DNA of 64,000 nt from Caulobacter vibrioides OR37 (GTDB lineage Bacteria; Pseudomonadota; Alphaproteobacteria; Caulobacterales; Caulobacteraceae). The DNA lies in NCBI RefSeq assembly GCF_000372645.1, contig NZ_APMP01000016.1, positions 22,437-86,436 on the forward strand, written 5' to 3'. The position numbers and the translations under genes were made by a program. The stretch's first letter is position 1. Every line of letters starts with the position of its first letter. Below the pieces are notes generated by a model. The model ran no database searches, had not been told where the DNA came from, and was given only the letters and a program-made list of their open reading frames with translations. This document shows, in pieces, positions 23,350 to 32,983 of the stretch.

Positions 23350-24573
23350 TTAGCGATCAAAGTCGCGCGACAGCGCAAGCATCGCCGCCCGCTGCGGCGC
23401 CGAGTACTCGTCAACGGCGGCTTCGTCGCCTTCGCGGATCGCCTTCAGCAAGGCCGGGGTCAGGGCCGAGGTCAGCGACCAGTTCCAATAGCGCAGCACG
23501 GTCTGGGCGCGGTCCACGGCGACGGTGTCGTAGACGGTCAACACGCGCTCCAGCCCGGCGTCCGTCACACCGGCGCGGTCGACTTCCTGGCGACGCAAGC
23601 CTCGCCAAAGCTGGCGCACGCAAAGACGAGGCAGGCCCGTGGCCTTGCACAGGATGGCCAGAGGCTCGCCGCCTAGATCGGTGAAGATCTTGGCGCCGGT
23701 CATCGGCTTCACGCCCGATAGGTAGGAAATCTCTTCGGCCAACTCGCGGGTGATGCCGGCCTCGGCCGCCGCGACGGCCTCGTCCAGACTTTCGTAGGGA
23801 CTCTTTTCGATGGCGGCGCGGTTGCGCTGACGGCGCTCGATGAACTGCAAGGCCTTGCGCGACAGCGGGTCCTGCCAGCCTTCCGCCGAGGCCATCGCGA
23901 AGACATCGCCCACCGCGTCCTGCAGGATCTCCCGCGAGACGGCGAAGCGCTGGAGGATGGTCCGGCGCGCCTCGGCGTCGGACCACCAGAACATCACATA
24001 GGCATGGCTGGGCCGCAGTTCCGGTCGGCGCAGCAACAGAGGGATCAGGTGCTGGGCGTCGCGCGTGATGGCGACGATGTTCTCGACCCCCTGATGGCTG
24101 AGCTTGACCAGGTCGTTGCGCAGCAGGACCTCGATGACCGGCGGCTCGGCCCTTTCGATCAGGGCGTCGGCCACCACCTCGCTGACGCCGCGCCTCTGGG
24201 CGATCAGGCGGCGGTGCTCCATGCCCGCGAAATTGACGCAGCTGATCAGGTCGGAGTCCGACAGCCTTTCGGCCTCCATCAGCAGGGCCCGCGCCACCGG
24301 CAGCTCGTCGCGCAACAGCAGGCGCGCCAGCACTCCCGGCGCCTCGCTGAGCGTGGCCAGGCGCCGAGCCACCTTCTCGCGCTCGACGACATTGGCGTCG
24401 CGCAGCATCTCGACCAGCAGGTCGGCGGTCATCGACCGCTCGAAAGCGTTGATCCGGCTGCTGGGCAGGCAAACCACGTCCGCCAGGCGCTTGAGCAGGG
24501 TCGCGCGCGAGCGGACCGTCGGCTTCGGGGCCTCGGGCTCGGGAAATGGCGATGTCAGCCCGGCTTCGCTCAT
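23350..24573 (-). CDS. DUF2336-domain protein
   Basis: This 407-residue soluble protein fits the alphaproteobacterial DUF2336 (PF10098) family. It is helical and repeat-like: an N-terminal part with NAFERSMTADLLVEMLRDAN, then HEAT-like helices (VARALLMEAERLSDSDLISCV, DALIERAEPPVIEVLLRND; each shown in part), and a C-terminal part with KIFTDLGGEPLAILCKATGL. No catalytic motif or membrane segment is visible. The function of the family is unknown. It stands alone between mucR and the enoyl-CoA hydratase gene. Confidence 0.82.
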   Translation of the reverse strand: MSEAGLTSPFPEPEAPKPTVRSRATLLKRLADVVCLPSSRINAFERSMTADLLVEMLRDANVVEREKVARRLATLSEAPGVLARLLLRDELPVARALLMEAERLSDSDLISCVNFAGMEHRRLIAQRRGVSEVVADALIERAEPPVIEVLLRNDLVKLSHQGVENIVAITRDAQHLIPLLLRRPELRPSHAYVMFWWSDAEARRTILQRFAVSREILQDAVGDVFAMASAEGWQDPLSRKALQFIERRQRNRAAIEKSPYESLDEAVAAAEAGITRELAEEISYLSGVKPMTGAKIFTDLGGEPLAILCKATGLPRLCVRQLWRGLRRQEVDRAGVTDAGLERVLTVYDTVAVDRAQTVLRYWNWSLTSALTPALLKAIREGDEAAVDEYSAPQRAAMLALSRDFDR

Positions 24574-24627
24574 GGCTCGACAAGAACAGATCGTGCTTAA
24601 CGAGCCGTGAGCGCCGCCGCGACAAAC

Positions 24628-25512
24628 TTACCGGAATTCGGGCTCGCGCCACTCCGGCCAGATGTCCGGAAGATCGGTAGAGACCTTGTTGGGATAGACG
24701 GGCGCGCGCTTTTCCAGGAAGGAGGTCACGCCCTCCTTGGCGTCGCCCGACGCGCCCCGCGACTGGATGGCGCGGCTGTCGGCCTTGTGAGCCTCCATCG
24801 GATGGTCGGCTCCAGCCATGCGCCACAGAAGCTGGCGGGTCAAAGCGACCGAGACGGGCGCGGTGTTGTCGACGATCTCGCGGGCCAGGGCGCGCGCGGC
24901 GGGCAGCAGGTCGTCGGGGGCGTGCAGCGAGCGGACGAGGCCGCGCTCCAGGGCCTCCTGGGCGGGGAAGACCCGGCCCGTATAGCACCACTCCAGCGCG
25001 GTCTGCAGGCCGACCAGACGCGGCAGGAACCAGGACGAGGCGGCCTCGGGATTGATGCCCCGGCGCGCGAAGACGAAGCCGAACTTGGCCTCGGTCGAGG
25101 CCATGCGGATGTCCATCGGCAGCTGCATGGTGACGCCCACCCCAACGGCCGCGCCGTTGATCGCGCCGATGATCGGCTTGAGGCTGTCGTACATTCGCAA
25201 GGTCACGCGGCCGCCGCCATCGCGATAGACGTCGCCGACCTTGCCCTCCTCGCGCTCCAGCGCCTGGGGCGAGGTGCGGTCGAAGGTGGCGCCGCCGGCC
25301 CCCAGGTCGGCCCCCGCGCAGAAGGCCCGCCCGGCGCCGGTCACGATCACGGCCTTGACCGCGTCGTCGGCGTCGGTGGCGTCGAACGCCTCGATCAGGT
25401 CCTTCATCATCCGCGCGGTGAAGGCGTTCATCCGGTCGGGGCGATTGAGGGTGATCGTCGCGATCCCGTCCTCGACATCGTAGATCAGGGTTTCGAAGGT
25501 GGGATTAGGCAT
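24628..25512 (-). CDS. Enoyl-CoA hydratase/isomerase family protein
   Basis: This 294-residue crotonase-fold enzyme probably hydrates an enoyl-CoA. It has VTGAGRAFCAGADL (oxyanion hole and CoA site), GAAVGVGVTMQLPMDIRMAS, and FGFVFARRGINPEAASSWFL, the usual crotonase blocks. The ATG at 25510-25512 has GAGGAA upstream and is preferred to a frame start at 25566. It lies downstream of, and on the same strand as, a P450 gene, with a palindromic repeat between them. With the divergent GMC dehydrogenase and acyl-CoA synthetase it suggests a pathway that ends in beta-oxidation. Confidence 0.92.
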   Translation of the reverse strand: MPNPTFETLIYDVEDGIATITLNRPDRMNAFTARMMKDLIEAFDATDADDAVKAVIVTGAGRAFCAGADLGAGGATFDRTSPQALEREEGKVGDVYRDGGGRVTLRMYDSLKPIIGAINGAAVGVGVTMQLPMDIRMASTEAKFGFVFARRGINPEAASSWFLPRLVGLQTALEWCYTGRVFPAQEALERGLVRSLHAPDDLLPAARALAREIVDNTAPVSVALTRQLLWRMAGADHPMEAHKADSRAIQSRGASGDAKEGVTSFLEKRAPVYPNKVSTDLPDIWPEWREPEFR

Positions 25513-25571
25513 GAGCGGTTCCTCGTGATTTAGCGCGATCCAAACATGCGTATGAATAAGGGGCAATCATT

Positions 25572-25712
25572 TAGCGCCCCCTCCGTCACGTCGCCTATCG
25601 GCGCCGCGCCACCTCCCCCGTTTCACGGGTGAGGAAGAGGGCCGTCATCTCCTCCCCCGTGCGCGGGGGAGGTGGATCGCTGCGAATACGCAGCGAGACG
25701 GAGGGGGCGCTA
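25572..25712. repeat. 141-bp palindromic element with 16-bp perfect ends
   Basis: TAGCGCCCCCTCCGTC (25572-25587) and its exact reverse complement GACGGAGGGGGCGCTA (25697-25712) bound the element. Inside are smaller hairpins of the CCTCCCCCG...CGGGGGAGG type. The right end includes the stop codon of the P450 gene (25710-25712). It is related in wording to the repeat at the ccmH start. It sits between the P450 and enoyl-CoA hydratase genes and could affect their joint transcript. Confidence 0.85.
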
Positions 25713-27047
25713 GCCGCCCCGCTTCACCCCAAGCTTGCTGATCGCGTGCACGAAGTTGTTGGGCGCGATCTCGATGTCGCCGGTCCAGTTCAGGTCCGGG
25801 AACCGCGCCAGGATCTGGCGGTAGGCCTCTTCCAACTGAATCTGGGCGACCCGCTTGCCGATACAGGTGTGGGGGCCATAGCCGAAGGCGATGTGCTTGC
25901 CGGCGTTGGCGCGGGTGACGTCCAGCTGGTCCGGGTTCTCGAACATCGCCGGATCGCGGTTGGCCGCGCCGTAGTACATCACGACCTTCTCGCCCTCGCG
26001 GATCCGCTGACCGTTGACCTCGACGTCGCGCGCGGCCGTGCGGCGCATGTAGATCACGGGACTGACCATGCGGATGAACTCGTCCACCGCGCCCGGCAGC
26101 AGGGACGGATCGGCGATCAGCCGCTGCTTCTGTTCCGGGAACTCGGTCAGCAGCTTCATCGACCCGGAGAGCGTATTGCGGGTGGTGTCGTTGCCGGCGA
26201 AGACGATCAGCAGCCACGAGCCGTCCAGGTACTCGTCCGACAGCAGGGCCCCGTCGACCTGGGCCCGCGCGATGGCGGTCATCAGGTCTTCCTTCGGATC
26301 CTGCCGCCGCTTGTGCAGCATGGTCCGGCCGTACTCGAACATCTCCTCGACGTTGTTGTTGAAGTCCATGACGAACTGCATCAGCTCCAGCGTCGGCTGC
26401 AGGGGCGCGTTGGCCTGCTTGACCGCCAGGTCCTGGGCGCGCTCGAGGTAGTGCATCCAGGTCAGGAACTTGGGCCGATCCTCGGGCGGCACGCCCAGGA
26501 TCTCGCACAGGGTGAACAGCGGCAGCACCGACGAGAAGTGCTCGACCATGTCGATCGCCGCCCCGCCCGCCAGCTTGGGCTCCATATCGTCCAGCAGGCG
26601 CGTCACCTCGCCCCTCACCCGCTCGGTCAGGCCGCGCAAATAGGCCGGCGTGAAGTATGGCATGTGCTCGCGACGCAGCTGCAGGTGATGCGGCGCGTCG
26701 AGATTGATCATGGTGTCCATCGAGGCGCGGAACAGCAGCGCGTGGCGCTTTTCCGGCGAGCCCATCGACATCAGGATGCCGCCCCGCTGCGACGAGAAGG
26801 TCTCGGGATCGCCATTGACCCGCTGGACGTCGTCATAGCGCGTCAGGGCCCAGAAGCCCGGACCATCGAATGGCTCGGGATGCCACATCACCGGGGCCTC
26901 CTGGCGCATCCGCGCGAAGTCCGTCCAGGGCTGGCCCTGGGTGAAACGGAAGATGTCGGCCAGGTCGACGCCGCTCAAGGTCGGATAGGTCGGCGGCGTT
27001 CCCGGTCCCGCGACGCCCTCCACAGCGGTTTGGCTGATCAGGTCCAT
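25710..27047 (-). CDS. Cytochrome P450
   Basis: This 445-residue soluble bacterial P450 would hydroxylate a hydrophobic substrate with electrons from a ferredoxin and reductase that are not in this window. The I-helix oxygen motif AGNDTTRNT lies at 284-292, the ExxR pair at E323/R326, and the heme-binding motif FGYGPHTCIG has ligand C395. The ATG at 27045-27047 has a strong AAGGAGG site and is preferred to a frame start at 27230. The subfamily cannot be fixed by eye; neighbours suggest oxidation of an alkane, terpene or sterol-like chain. The stop codon lies in a palindromic repeat. Confidence 0.94.
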   Translation of the reverse strand: MDLISQTAVEGVAGPGTPPTYPTLSGVDLADIFRFTQGQPWTDFARMRQEAPVMWHPEPFDGPGFWALTRYDDVQRVNGDPETFSSQRGGILMSMGSPEKRHALLFRASMDTMINLDAPHHLQLRREHMPYFTPAYLRGLTERVRGEVTRLLDDMEPKLAGGAAIDMVEHFSSVLPLFTLCEILGVPPEDRPKFLTWMHYLERAQDLAVKQANAPLQPTLELMQFVMDFNNNVEEMFEYGRTMLHKRRQDPKEDLMTAIARAQVDGALLSDEYLDGSWLLIVFAGNDTTRNTLSGSMKLLTEFPEQKQRLIADPSLLPGAVDEFIRMVSPVIYMRRTAARDVEVNGQRIREGEKVVMYYGAANRDPAMFENPDQLDVTRANAGKHIAFGYGPHTCIGKRVAQIQLEEAYRQILARFPDLNWTGDIEIAPNNFVHAISKLGVKRGG

Positions 27048-27216
27048 GGCGCGCCTCCTTTCGAATGTCGTTTTTCGCGGCGACGATAGCGGGGAAACAC
27101 GTCGAACCAACGGCGCCGCGACGGCAACTTGCGCGAACGCCGTTTCTGGGGTCACCATTCCAACTGAACGCTGATCACGCGGAGACACGCGAGACGGCGG
27201 CGAAGGGAGAGAGGCG

Positions 27217-28884
27217 ATGGCAGGGATCATCGAGGCCGATTACGTGGTCGTGGGCGCGGGCTCCGCCGGTTGCGTCCTGGCGGCGCGGCTGTCCGAAGGC
27301 GGCAAGTTCAAGGTCGTCCTGCTGGAGGCCGGCGGCGACGACCGGCCGACCAAGAACCTCTCCCAGTTCGCGTCGAACCTGATGATCCATATCCCGGTCG
27401 GCTACTCGTCGACGCTGAAGGATCCCAAGGTCAACTGGCTCTACACCACCGAGCCCGACCCTGGCACCGGCGACCGCGTCCACGTGTGGCCGCGCGGCAA
27501 GGTGCTGGGCGGCTCGTCCTCGATCAACGCCATGCTCTATGTGCGCGGCCAGGCCGCCGACTATGACGGCTGGCGCCAGCTGGGCTGCGAGGGGTGGGCC
27601 TGGGACGATGTGCTGCCCTATTTCCGCAAGGCCCAGAACCAGGAGCGCGGGGCCTGCGACCTGCACGCGACGGGCGGACCGCTGAACGTCGCCGACATGC
27701 GCGACGCTCACCCGATCTCCGAGGCGTTGATCGACGCCTGCGACCAAGCCGGCATCCCGCGCTACGCCGACCTGAACGGTCCCGACCAGGAAGGCGCCAC
27801 CTGGTATCAGGTCACCCAGAAGAACGGCGCCCGCTGCTCGTCCGCCGTCGCCTATCTGCACCCGGCGATGAACCGGCCCAACCTCCAGGTCGAGACCAAC
27901 GCCCTGGCCAGCCGCGTGCTGTTCGAGGGCAAGCGCGCCGTCGGCGTCGAGTTCGTCCAGAATGGCCAGCGCCGCGTCGTGATGGCGCGCGGCGAGGTCA
28001 TCCTGGCCGGCGGCGCGATCAATTCGCCCCAGTTGCTGCAGCTTTCCGGCGTCGGCCCCGGCGCCCTGCTGCGCGCGCACGGCGTCGAGGTCGTCCATGA
28101 CCTGCCTGGCGTGGGCGAGAACCTGCAGGACCACTATCTGATCGCCGTCCGCTACCGCCTGAAGCCGGGCACGGTCTCGGTCAACGAGCAGAGCAAGGGC
28201 GGGCGCCTGGCCGCCGAGGCCATGAAATATCTGCTGTTCCGCAAGGGCCTTCTGACCCTGTCGGCCGCCCACGTCGCCGCCTTCTGCAAGTCGCGCCCGG
28301 ATTTGGCGGGACCGGACATCCAGTTCCACATCCTGCCGGCGACCATGGACCTGGAGAAGCTGTTCAACGAGCAGAAGATGGAGCTGGAGAGCGCGCCGGG
28401 CATGACCATCGCGCCCTGCCAGCTGCGCCCGGAAAGCCGCGGCCACATCCGCATCAAGTCGGCGGATCCGGCGACCTATCCGGCCATCTTCGCCAACTAT
28501 CTGGCCGATCCGCTGGACCAGGAGGTCGCGGTCGCGGGCCTGAAATGGGCGCGCAAGATCGGCTCCCAGCCCGCGATCGCCCCCTATGTCGATCACGAGA
28601 TGAACCCCGGCCCCGACGTCCAGACCGACGCCCAGCTGCTGGACTTCGCCCGCCAGACCGGCTCGACGCTGTATCATCCCGTCGGCACCTGCCAGATGGG
28701 GACCGGTCCGATGGCCGTGGTCGACACGCGGCTGCGCGTGCGCGGCGTCGAGGGGCTGCGCGTGGTCGACGCCTCGATCATGCCGCGGCTGATCTCGGGC
28801 AACACCAACGCCCCCTCGATCATGATCGGCGAGAAAGGCGCGGCGATGATCCTGGCCGACGCCAAACAGGCCGTGGCGGCCTGA
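27217..28884 (+). CDS. GMC-family FAD-dependent alcohol dehydrogenase
   Basis: This 555-residue flavoprotein is similar to choline dehydrogenase and AlkJ-type alcohol dehydrogenases and oxidises a primary alcohol to an aldehyde. It has the FAD-binding GAGSAG at 13-18, the first GMC signature around [20 protein letters not shown], the second around [16 protein letters not shown], and the catalytic pair H487 ([10 protein letters not shown]) and N531 (GNTNAPS). It is divergent from the P450 gene, with 169 bp of shared promoter region, and is followed 22 bp later by an acyl-CoA synthetase. It probably acts on the alcohol made by the P450; this is inference. Confidence 0.94.
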   Translation: MAGIIEADYVVVGAGSAGCVLAARLSEGGKFKVVLLEAGGDDRPTKNLSQFASNLMIHIPVGYSSTLKDPKVNWLYTTEPDPGTGDRVHVWPRGKVLGGSSSINAMLYVRGQAADYDGWRQLGCEGWAWDDVLPYFRKAQNQERGACDLHATGGPLNVADMRDAHPISEALIDACDQAGIPRYADLNGPDQEGATWYQVTQKNGARCSSAVAYLHPAMNRPNLQVETNALASRVLFEGKRAVGVEFVQNGQRRVVMARGEVILAGGAINSPQLLQLSGVGPGALLRAHGVEVVHDLPGVGENLQDHYLIAVRYRLKPGTVSVNEQSKGGRLAAEAMKYLLFRKGLLTLSAAHVAAFCKSRPDLAGPDIQFHILPATMDLEKLFNEQKMELESAPGMTIAPCQLRPESRGHIRIKSADPATYPAIFANYLADPLDQEVAVAGLKWARKIGSQPAIAPYVDHEMNPGPDVQTDAQLLDFARQTGSTLYHPVGTCQMGTGPMAVVDTRLRVRGVEGLRVVDASIMPRLISGNTNAPSIMIGEKGAAMILADAKQAVAA

Positions 28885-28906
28885 TCCCCCCTGAAGAGGT
28901 AAAGCG

Positions 28907-30445
28907 ATGCACCCCTACCTCCACGCCCAAACCCAGGGCGACAAGGCCGCTTACATCATGGCCGGCTCGGGCGAGGTCGTGACCTACGCTGAGCTCGACG
29001 CGCGCTCGAACCAGGGCGCGCACCTGTTCCGATCGCTGGGCCTGAAGACCGGCGACGTCATCGCCATCATGATGGAGAACAACGCCCGCTTCTTCGAGGT
29101 CGCCTGGGCGGCGCAGCGGGCCGGGCTCTATTTCGTCTGCATCTCGACCAAGCTGACGGCCAGCGAGGCGGAGTACATCCTCAAGGACTGCGGGGCCAAG
29201 GTGTTCATCACCTCGACGGCCATGGGTCCTCTGATCGATGAAATCGCGCCGCTGGCCGAGGGCCTTGCGCTGTTCGCGGTCGGCGGCGCGCACGGCGCCT
29301 ATGCCGGCTTCGAGGACGCCCGCGCGGGTCAACCGACCACGCCGATCGGCGACGAGACCGCCGGCTCGGACATGCTCTACTCGTCCGGCACCACCGGCCG
29401 TCCCAAGGGCGTCAAGCCGGCGTTGAGCGGCGGCCCGATCGACGCGCCCCACGCCCTGCAGATGATGGCCCAGGGCCTGTTCGGCTTCAGCGGCGACAGC
29501 ATCTATCTCTCGCCCGCGCCGCTCTACCACGCGGCCCCCCTGCGCTGGTGCATGACCGTCCACAAGCTGGGCGGCACGGTGATCGTCATGGAGAAGTTCG
29601 ATCCCGAACAGGCTCTGGCCCTGATCGAAAAGTACAAGGTCAATTGCGGCCAGTTCGTCCCCACCCACTTCGTGCGGATGCTGAAGCTGCCCGAGGCGGT
29701 CCGGGCCAAGTACGACATCTCGTCGATGAAGTCGGCCGTGCACGCCGCCGCGCCCTGCCCCATCCCGGTCAAGGAGCAGATGATCGCCTGGTGGGGTCCG
29801 GTGATCTTCGAATACTACGCCGGCACCGAGGGCAACGGCTTCTGCTGGATCAATTCCGAAAACTGGCTGACCCACAAGGGCAGCGTCGGCCAGGCGGTTC
29901 TCGGCGAGCTGCGCATCTGCGACGAGAACGGCGAGCCCGTGCCGCCCCGCACCGAGGGCGCGGTCTATTTCGCCAACGGCCCGGCCGTGAACTACCACAA
30001 CGCTCCGGAAAAGACCGCCGAGAGCTACAACCAGCATGGCTGGACGACTCTGGGCGATGTCGGCTGGGCCGACGAGGACGGCTATCTCTACCTGACCGAC
30101 CGCAAGAGTTTCATGATCATCTCGGGCGGGGTGAACATCTATCCTCAGGAGATCGAGAACCTCCTGATCACCCATCCCAAGGTCGCCGACGCCGCCGTGG
30201 TCGGCGCGCCGCACGAGGAAATGGGCGAACAGGTGGTGGCGGTCATCCAGCCGATGAACCTCGGCGACGATCAGGTCGCCCTGGCCGAGGAGCTGATGAC
30301 CTTCGCCCGCGCCAACCTCAGCCACGTCAAGTCGCCCCGGCGCATCGACTTCATGGCCGAACTGCCCCGCCACCCGACGGGCAAGCTCTACAAGCGCCTG
30401 ATCCGGGATGCGTACTGGGGCAAGGGCGAGAGCCGGATCGTTTAG
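28907..30445 (+). CDS. AMP-forming acyl-CoA synthetase
   Basis: This 512-residue enzyme activates a carboxylic acid to its CoA thioester through an acyl-AMP. The P-loop motif [11 protein letters not shown] is at 158-168. Other adenylation motifs are [27 protein letters not shown], and the C-terminal lysine region [14 protein letters not shown]. It follows the GMC dehydrogenase by 22 bp and probably activates the acid formed from its product. The substrate is not known. The stop codon abuts an imperfect palindrome. Confidence 0.94.
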   Translation: MHPYLHAQTQGDKAAYIMAGSGEVVTYAELDARSNQGAHLFRSLGLKTGDVIAIMMENNARFFEVAWAAQRAGLYFVCISTKLTASEAEYILKDCGAKVFITSTAMGPLIDEIAPLAEGLALFAVGGAHGAYAGFEDARAGQPTTPIGDETAGSDMLYSSGTTGRPKGVKPALSGGPIDAPHALQMMAQGLFGFSGDSIYLSPAPLYHAAPLRWCMTVHKLGGTVIVMEKFDPEQALALIEKYKVNCGQFVPTHFVRMLKLPEAVRAKYDISSMKSAVHAAAPCPIPVKEQMIAWWGPVIFEYYAGTEGNGFCWINSENWLTHKGSVGQAVLGELRICDENGEPVPPRTEGAVYFANGPAVNYHNAPEKTAESYNQHGWTTLGDVGWADEDGYLYLTDRKSFMIISGGVNIYPQEIENLLITHPKVADAAVVGAPHEEMGEQVVAVIQPMNLGDDQVALAEELMTFARANLSHVKSPRRIDFMAELPRHPTGKLYKRLIRDAYWGKGESRIV

Positions 30446-30494
30446 CGAGCGGAAAGTTATACGCAGATTTTAGAATTGCGTATAACTTGCTCGC
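30445..30494. repeat. AT-rich palindrome after the acyl-CoA synthetase
   Basis: AAGTTATACGCA (30454-30465) and TGCGTATAACTT (30477-30488) form a perfect 12-bp inverted repeat with an 11-bp centre, enclosed by GCGAGC and GCTCGC. The AT-rich sequence stands out sharply from the GC-rich surroundings. There is no T tract to make it a simple terminator. I recall similar palindromes in other Caulobacter intergenic regions, but could not check. Confidence 0.75.
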
Positions 30495-30656
30495 AAGATC
30501 CAGCGCGCCCTGATCGAAGCCCTCTCCCAAGATGCCCCCTTCGCCCTGCGGGACGCCTATTCCGAGGCGCGCGATCGCGGCGAAACCTGGAGGGAGTTGC
30601 TCGACCAAGCGGTCAGCCTGCTTCCGCCCGAAGCCCGCGCGGCGCTGGAGGGCTGA
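30495..30656 (+). pseudogene. Orphan coding-like fragment without a start
   Basis: A frame reading KIQRALIEALSQDAPFALRD...ETWRELLDQAVSLLPPEARAALEG ends at a TGA at 30654-30656. It has the amphipathic helix pattern and third-position GC of a real gene, but no ATG, GTG or TTG start; the frame is closed by a TAA inside the palindrome just upstream. It may be the tail of a small gene that lost its 5' end when the palindrome arrived, or a chance open frame. The gene at 30681 follows. Confidence 0.35.
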
Positions 30657-30680
30657 CGGCCCGTCGGGTATCCATACGTC

Positions 30681-31022
30681 ATGACCAAGATGCTGTTCGC
30701 TTCGCCTGACGGTCCACCGCTGGACACCACCACCGCCAACGACCTTCTGGGCGAAGCCTGGGGCGCCGAGGCCGAGCTGGTGGTCGTTCCGGTCGAGCGA
30801 CTGGCCAACGGATTCCTGGATCTCTCGACGCGCATCGCCGGAGAGGTCATCCAGAAGTTCACCAACTACCGCATGCGTCTGGCCTTCGTCGGCGACATCG
30901 CCGCCCGCGTCGAGGCCAGCCGCAGCCTGCGCGACTTCGTCTACGAGTCGAACAAGGGCGGTCAGGTCTGGTTCTTGAACGATCGCGCCGCGCTGGAGGC
31001 TCGACTGGCCGCCGAGGGCTGA
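30681..31022 (+). CDS. DUF4180-domain protein
   Basis: This 113-residue soluble protein has the DUF4180 pattern: an N-terminal ANDLLGEAWGAEAELVVVPVERL, then FLDLSTRIAGEVIQKFTNYRMRLAFVGD (key part IAGEVIQKFTNYRMRLAFVG) and FVYESNKGGQVWFLND. No enzymatic residue set is known for the family. It lies between the catabolic cluster and the Nramp transporter gene with modest spacing on both sides. Confidence 0.8.
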   Translation: MTKMLFASPDGPPLDTTTANDLLGEAWGAEAELVVVPVERLANGFLDLSTRIAGEVIQKFTNYRMRLAFVGDIAARVEASRSLRDFVYESNKGGQVWFLNDRAALEARLAAEG

Positions 31023-31055
31023 CAAGTCCGGCGACGCCGCCCCTAACTAGACCGC

Positions 31056-32390
31056 ATGTTCGCCGCCCTGCTCGACCGCCTGCCCAAAACCGCCACCGCG
31101 CCGTTCTGTCCCGCCGAGGTGCGGGGCGCGGTCGCCGTGCCCGAAGGACTGCCGGCCTGGAAGCGGATGTTGCGGGTCGCGGGGCCCGGCCTGCTGGTCA
31201 GCGTCGGTTACATGGACCCCGGCAACTGGGCGACCGATATCGAGGCCGGCTCGCGGTACGGAACGTCGCTGCTGTTCGTGGTGGTGCTGTCCAGTCTGGC
31301 GGCGATTGTACTGCAAATCCTGTCGATGCGGCTGGGCCTGGTCACCGGCAAGGACCTGGCGCGAATGTCGCGCGATCGGTTCGGGCCGCGCACGGTCAAG
31401 GTCCAGTGGCTGCTGGCCGAACTGGCGATCATTGCCTGTGACATCGCCGAGGTGCTGGGCTCGGCCCTGGCGTTCAAGCTCCTGCTGGGCGTGCCGCTAT
31501 GGGGCGGCGTGCTGCTGACGGCGCTGGACACGGTCATCGTGCTGGGCCTCAAGGGGAAAGGCTTCCGGCAGCTGGAGGCGATCATCCTGGGCCTGATCTC
31601 GACGATCGGCGCCTGCTTCCTCGTGCAGTTGGTTCTGGCCCCGCCGAACGCCGCCGAGGTGGCGCGCGGCCTCGCGCCGTCGTTGGATGCGCTGAAGCAG
31701 GGCAACGCGCTCTACCTGGCGATCGGCATTCTGGGCGCGACGATCATGCCGCATAACCTCTATCTGCACTCGTCGATCGTGCAGACCCGGCTCACCCCCG
31801 CCGACGCGCCGGGCAAGCGGGCGGCGATCCGGCTCTCGACCATCGACACGGTCGTGTCCCTGCTGCTGGCCCTGCTGATCAACGCCGCGATCCTGGTGCT
31901 GGCCGCCTCCGCCTTTCACGGCTCGGGCCTGACCGAAGTGGCCGGCATCGAGGAGGCGCAAAAGCTGCTGGCCCCGGTCACCGGCGGCGCCCTGGCCGGC
32001 GTGCTGTTCGCCATCGCCCTGTTCGCCTCGGGCCAGAGCTCGACCTTCACCGGCACCATCGCCGGCCAGGTGATCCTCGAAGGCTTCCTGGACCTGAAGA
32101 TTCCCTGCTGGCAGCGGCGGCTGATCACCCGGACCCTGGCGATCGTCGCGGCGCTGATCGGCGTCCTGACGCTCGGCGAGCACTCGGTCGGCAAGCTGCT
32201 CGTTCTGACCCAGGTGGTGCTGTCGGCCCAACTTCCGTTCGCGATCTGGCCCTTGCTGCGCTTCACCGACGACAAGACGCTGATGGGGCCGTTCGCCAAC
32301 GGCTGGGTCACGAAGCTCGTCGCCTGGCTTCTGTTCGTGGTCATCTCGGCGGCCAATGTCTGGCTGGTCGCCAGCGCCTTCTCCGGTTGA
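31056..32390 (+). CDS. mntH: Nramp-family divalent metal transporter (MntH)
   Basis: This 444-residue transporter imports Mn2+ or Fe2+ with protons. It has about eleven membrane segments, the metal-site motif DPGNW in TM1 (D54, N57), and the TM6 motif MPHNLYLHSS with M231 and H233. These residues match the known metal ligands and proton path of Nramp proteins; the conserved methionine favours transition metals over Mg2+. The upstream 33 bp contains no recognised MntR or Fur box. Confidence 0.93.
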   Translation: MFAALLDRLPKTATAPFCPAEVRGAVAVPEGLPAWKRMLRVAGPGLLVSVGYMDPGNWATDIEAGSRYGTSLLFVVVLSSLAAIVLQILSMRLGLVTGKDLARMSRDRFGPRTVKVQWLLAELAIIACDIAEVLGSALAFKLLLGVPLWGGVLLTALDTVIVLGLKGKGFRQLEAIILGLISTIGACFLVQLVLAPPNAAEVARGLAPSLDALKQGNALYLAIGILGATIMPHNLYLHSSIVQTRLTPADAPGKRAAIRLSTIDTVVSLLLALLINAAILVLAASAFHGSGLTEVAGIEEAQKLLAPVTGGALAGVLFAIALFASGQSSTFTGTIAGQVILEGFLDLKIPCWQRRLITRTLAIVAALIGVLTLGEHSVGKLLVLTQVVLSAQLPFAIWPLLRFTDDKTLMGPFANGWVTKLVAWLLFVVISAANVWLVASAFSG

Positions 32391-32446
32391 CCTGAGCCGC
32401 GCGGGCTGGTCTCTATCCAAACAACTGTTCGAGGGAGACAAGCATC

Positions 32447-32893
32447 ATGAAGGAAGTCGCCTACGCCGACGTCGCCAGCCTGGTCGGCCAGGAAATCGGG
32501 GTGTCCGACTGGGTCGAGATCACCCAGGAACGCGTCAACCTGTTCGCCGAGGCCACCGGCGATCACCAGTGGATTCACGTCGATGTGGAGCGCGCGACCA
32601 AGGACATCGGCGGTCCGATCGCCCACGGCTATCTGACGCTGTCGCTGATCCCGATGCTGGGCGCGGGCATCCTGCGCGTCACCGGCGTCACGCGCGGCAT
32701 CAACTATGGCTGCGACAAGGTCCGCTTCACCGGCATGGTCCGGGTCGGCAAGAAGGTGCGGATGCGCCAGAAGCTGGTCAGCGTCGAGCCCAAGGCCGGC
32801 GGCCTGCAGATGAAGAACGAATGCACGATCGAGATCGAGGGCGAGGAACGTCCCGCCTGCGTGGCCGAGACCATCTCGATCATCTACGGCTGA
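32447..32893 (+). CDS. MaoC-family (R)-specific enoyl-CoA hydratase-like protein
   Basis: This 148-residue hot-dog-fold protein would hydrate trans-2-enoyl-CoA to the (R)-3-hydroxyacyl-CoA. The hydratase motif reads FAEATGDHQWIHVD, with catalytic D39 and H44, followed by GGPIAHGYLTLSLIP, the conserved substrate tunnel region. A ribosome site (GAGGGAG) lies upstream. Such enzymes can feed beta-oxidation intermediates into polyhydroxyalkanoate synthesis; that link is not shown here. Confidence 0.92.
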   Translation: MKEVAYADVASLVGQEIGVSDWVEITQERVNLFAEATGDHQWIHVDVERATKDIGGPIAHGYLTLSLIPMLGAGILRVTGVTRGINYGCDKVRFTGMVRVGKKVRMRQKLVSVEPKAGGLQMKNECTIEIEGEERPACVAETISIIYG

Positions 32894-32983
32894 TCACCGC
32901 CGCTGGCGGTAATCGAGGCTTCGCTGTCATTTCCCCTGGCGGCCATCCGCGATAGCGAATGGAACCGCCGCCAGGAGATTTGC

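Noticed and set aside
27175..28677. 500-codon minus-strand frame opposite the GMC dehydrogenase
   Set aside because: Antisense shadow with low-complexity Gly/Val/Asp/Arg composition; the plus-strand protein has all GMC motifs.
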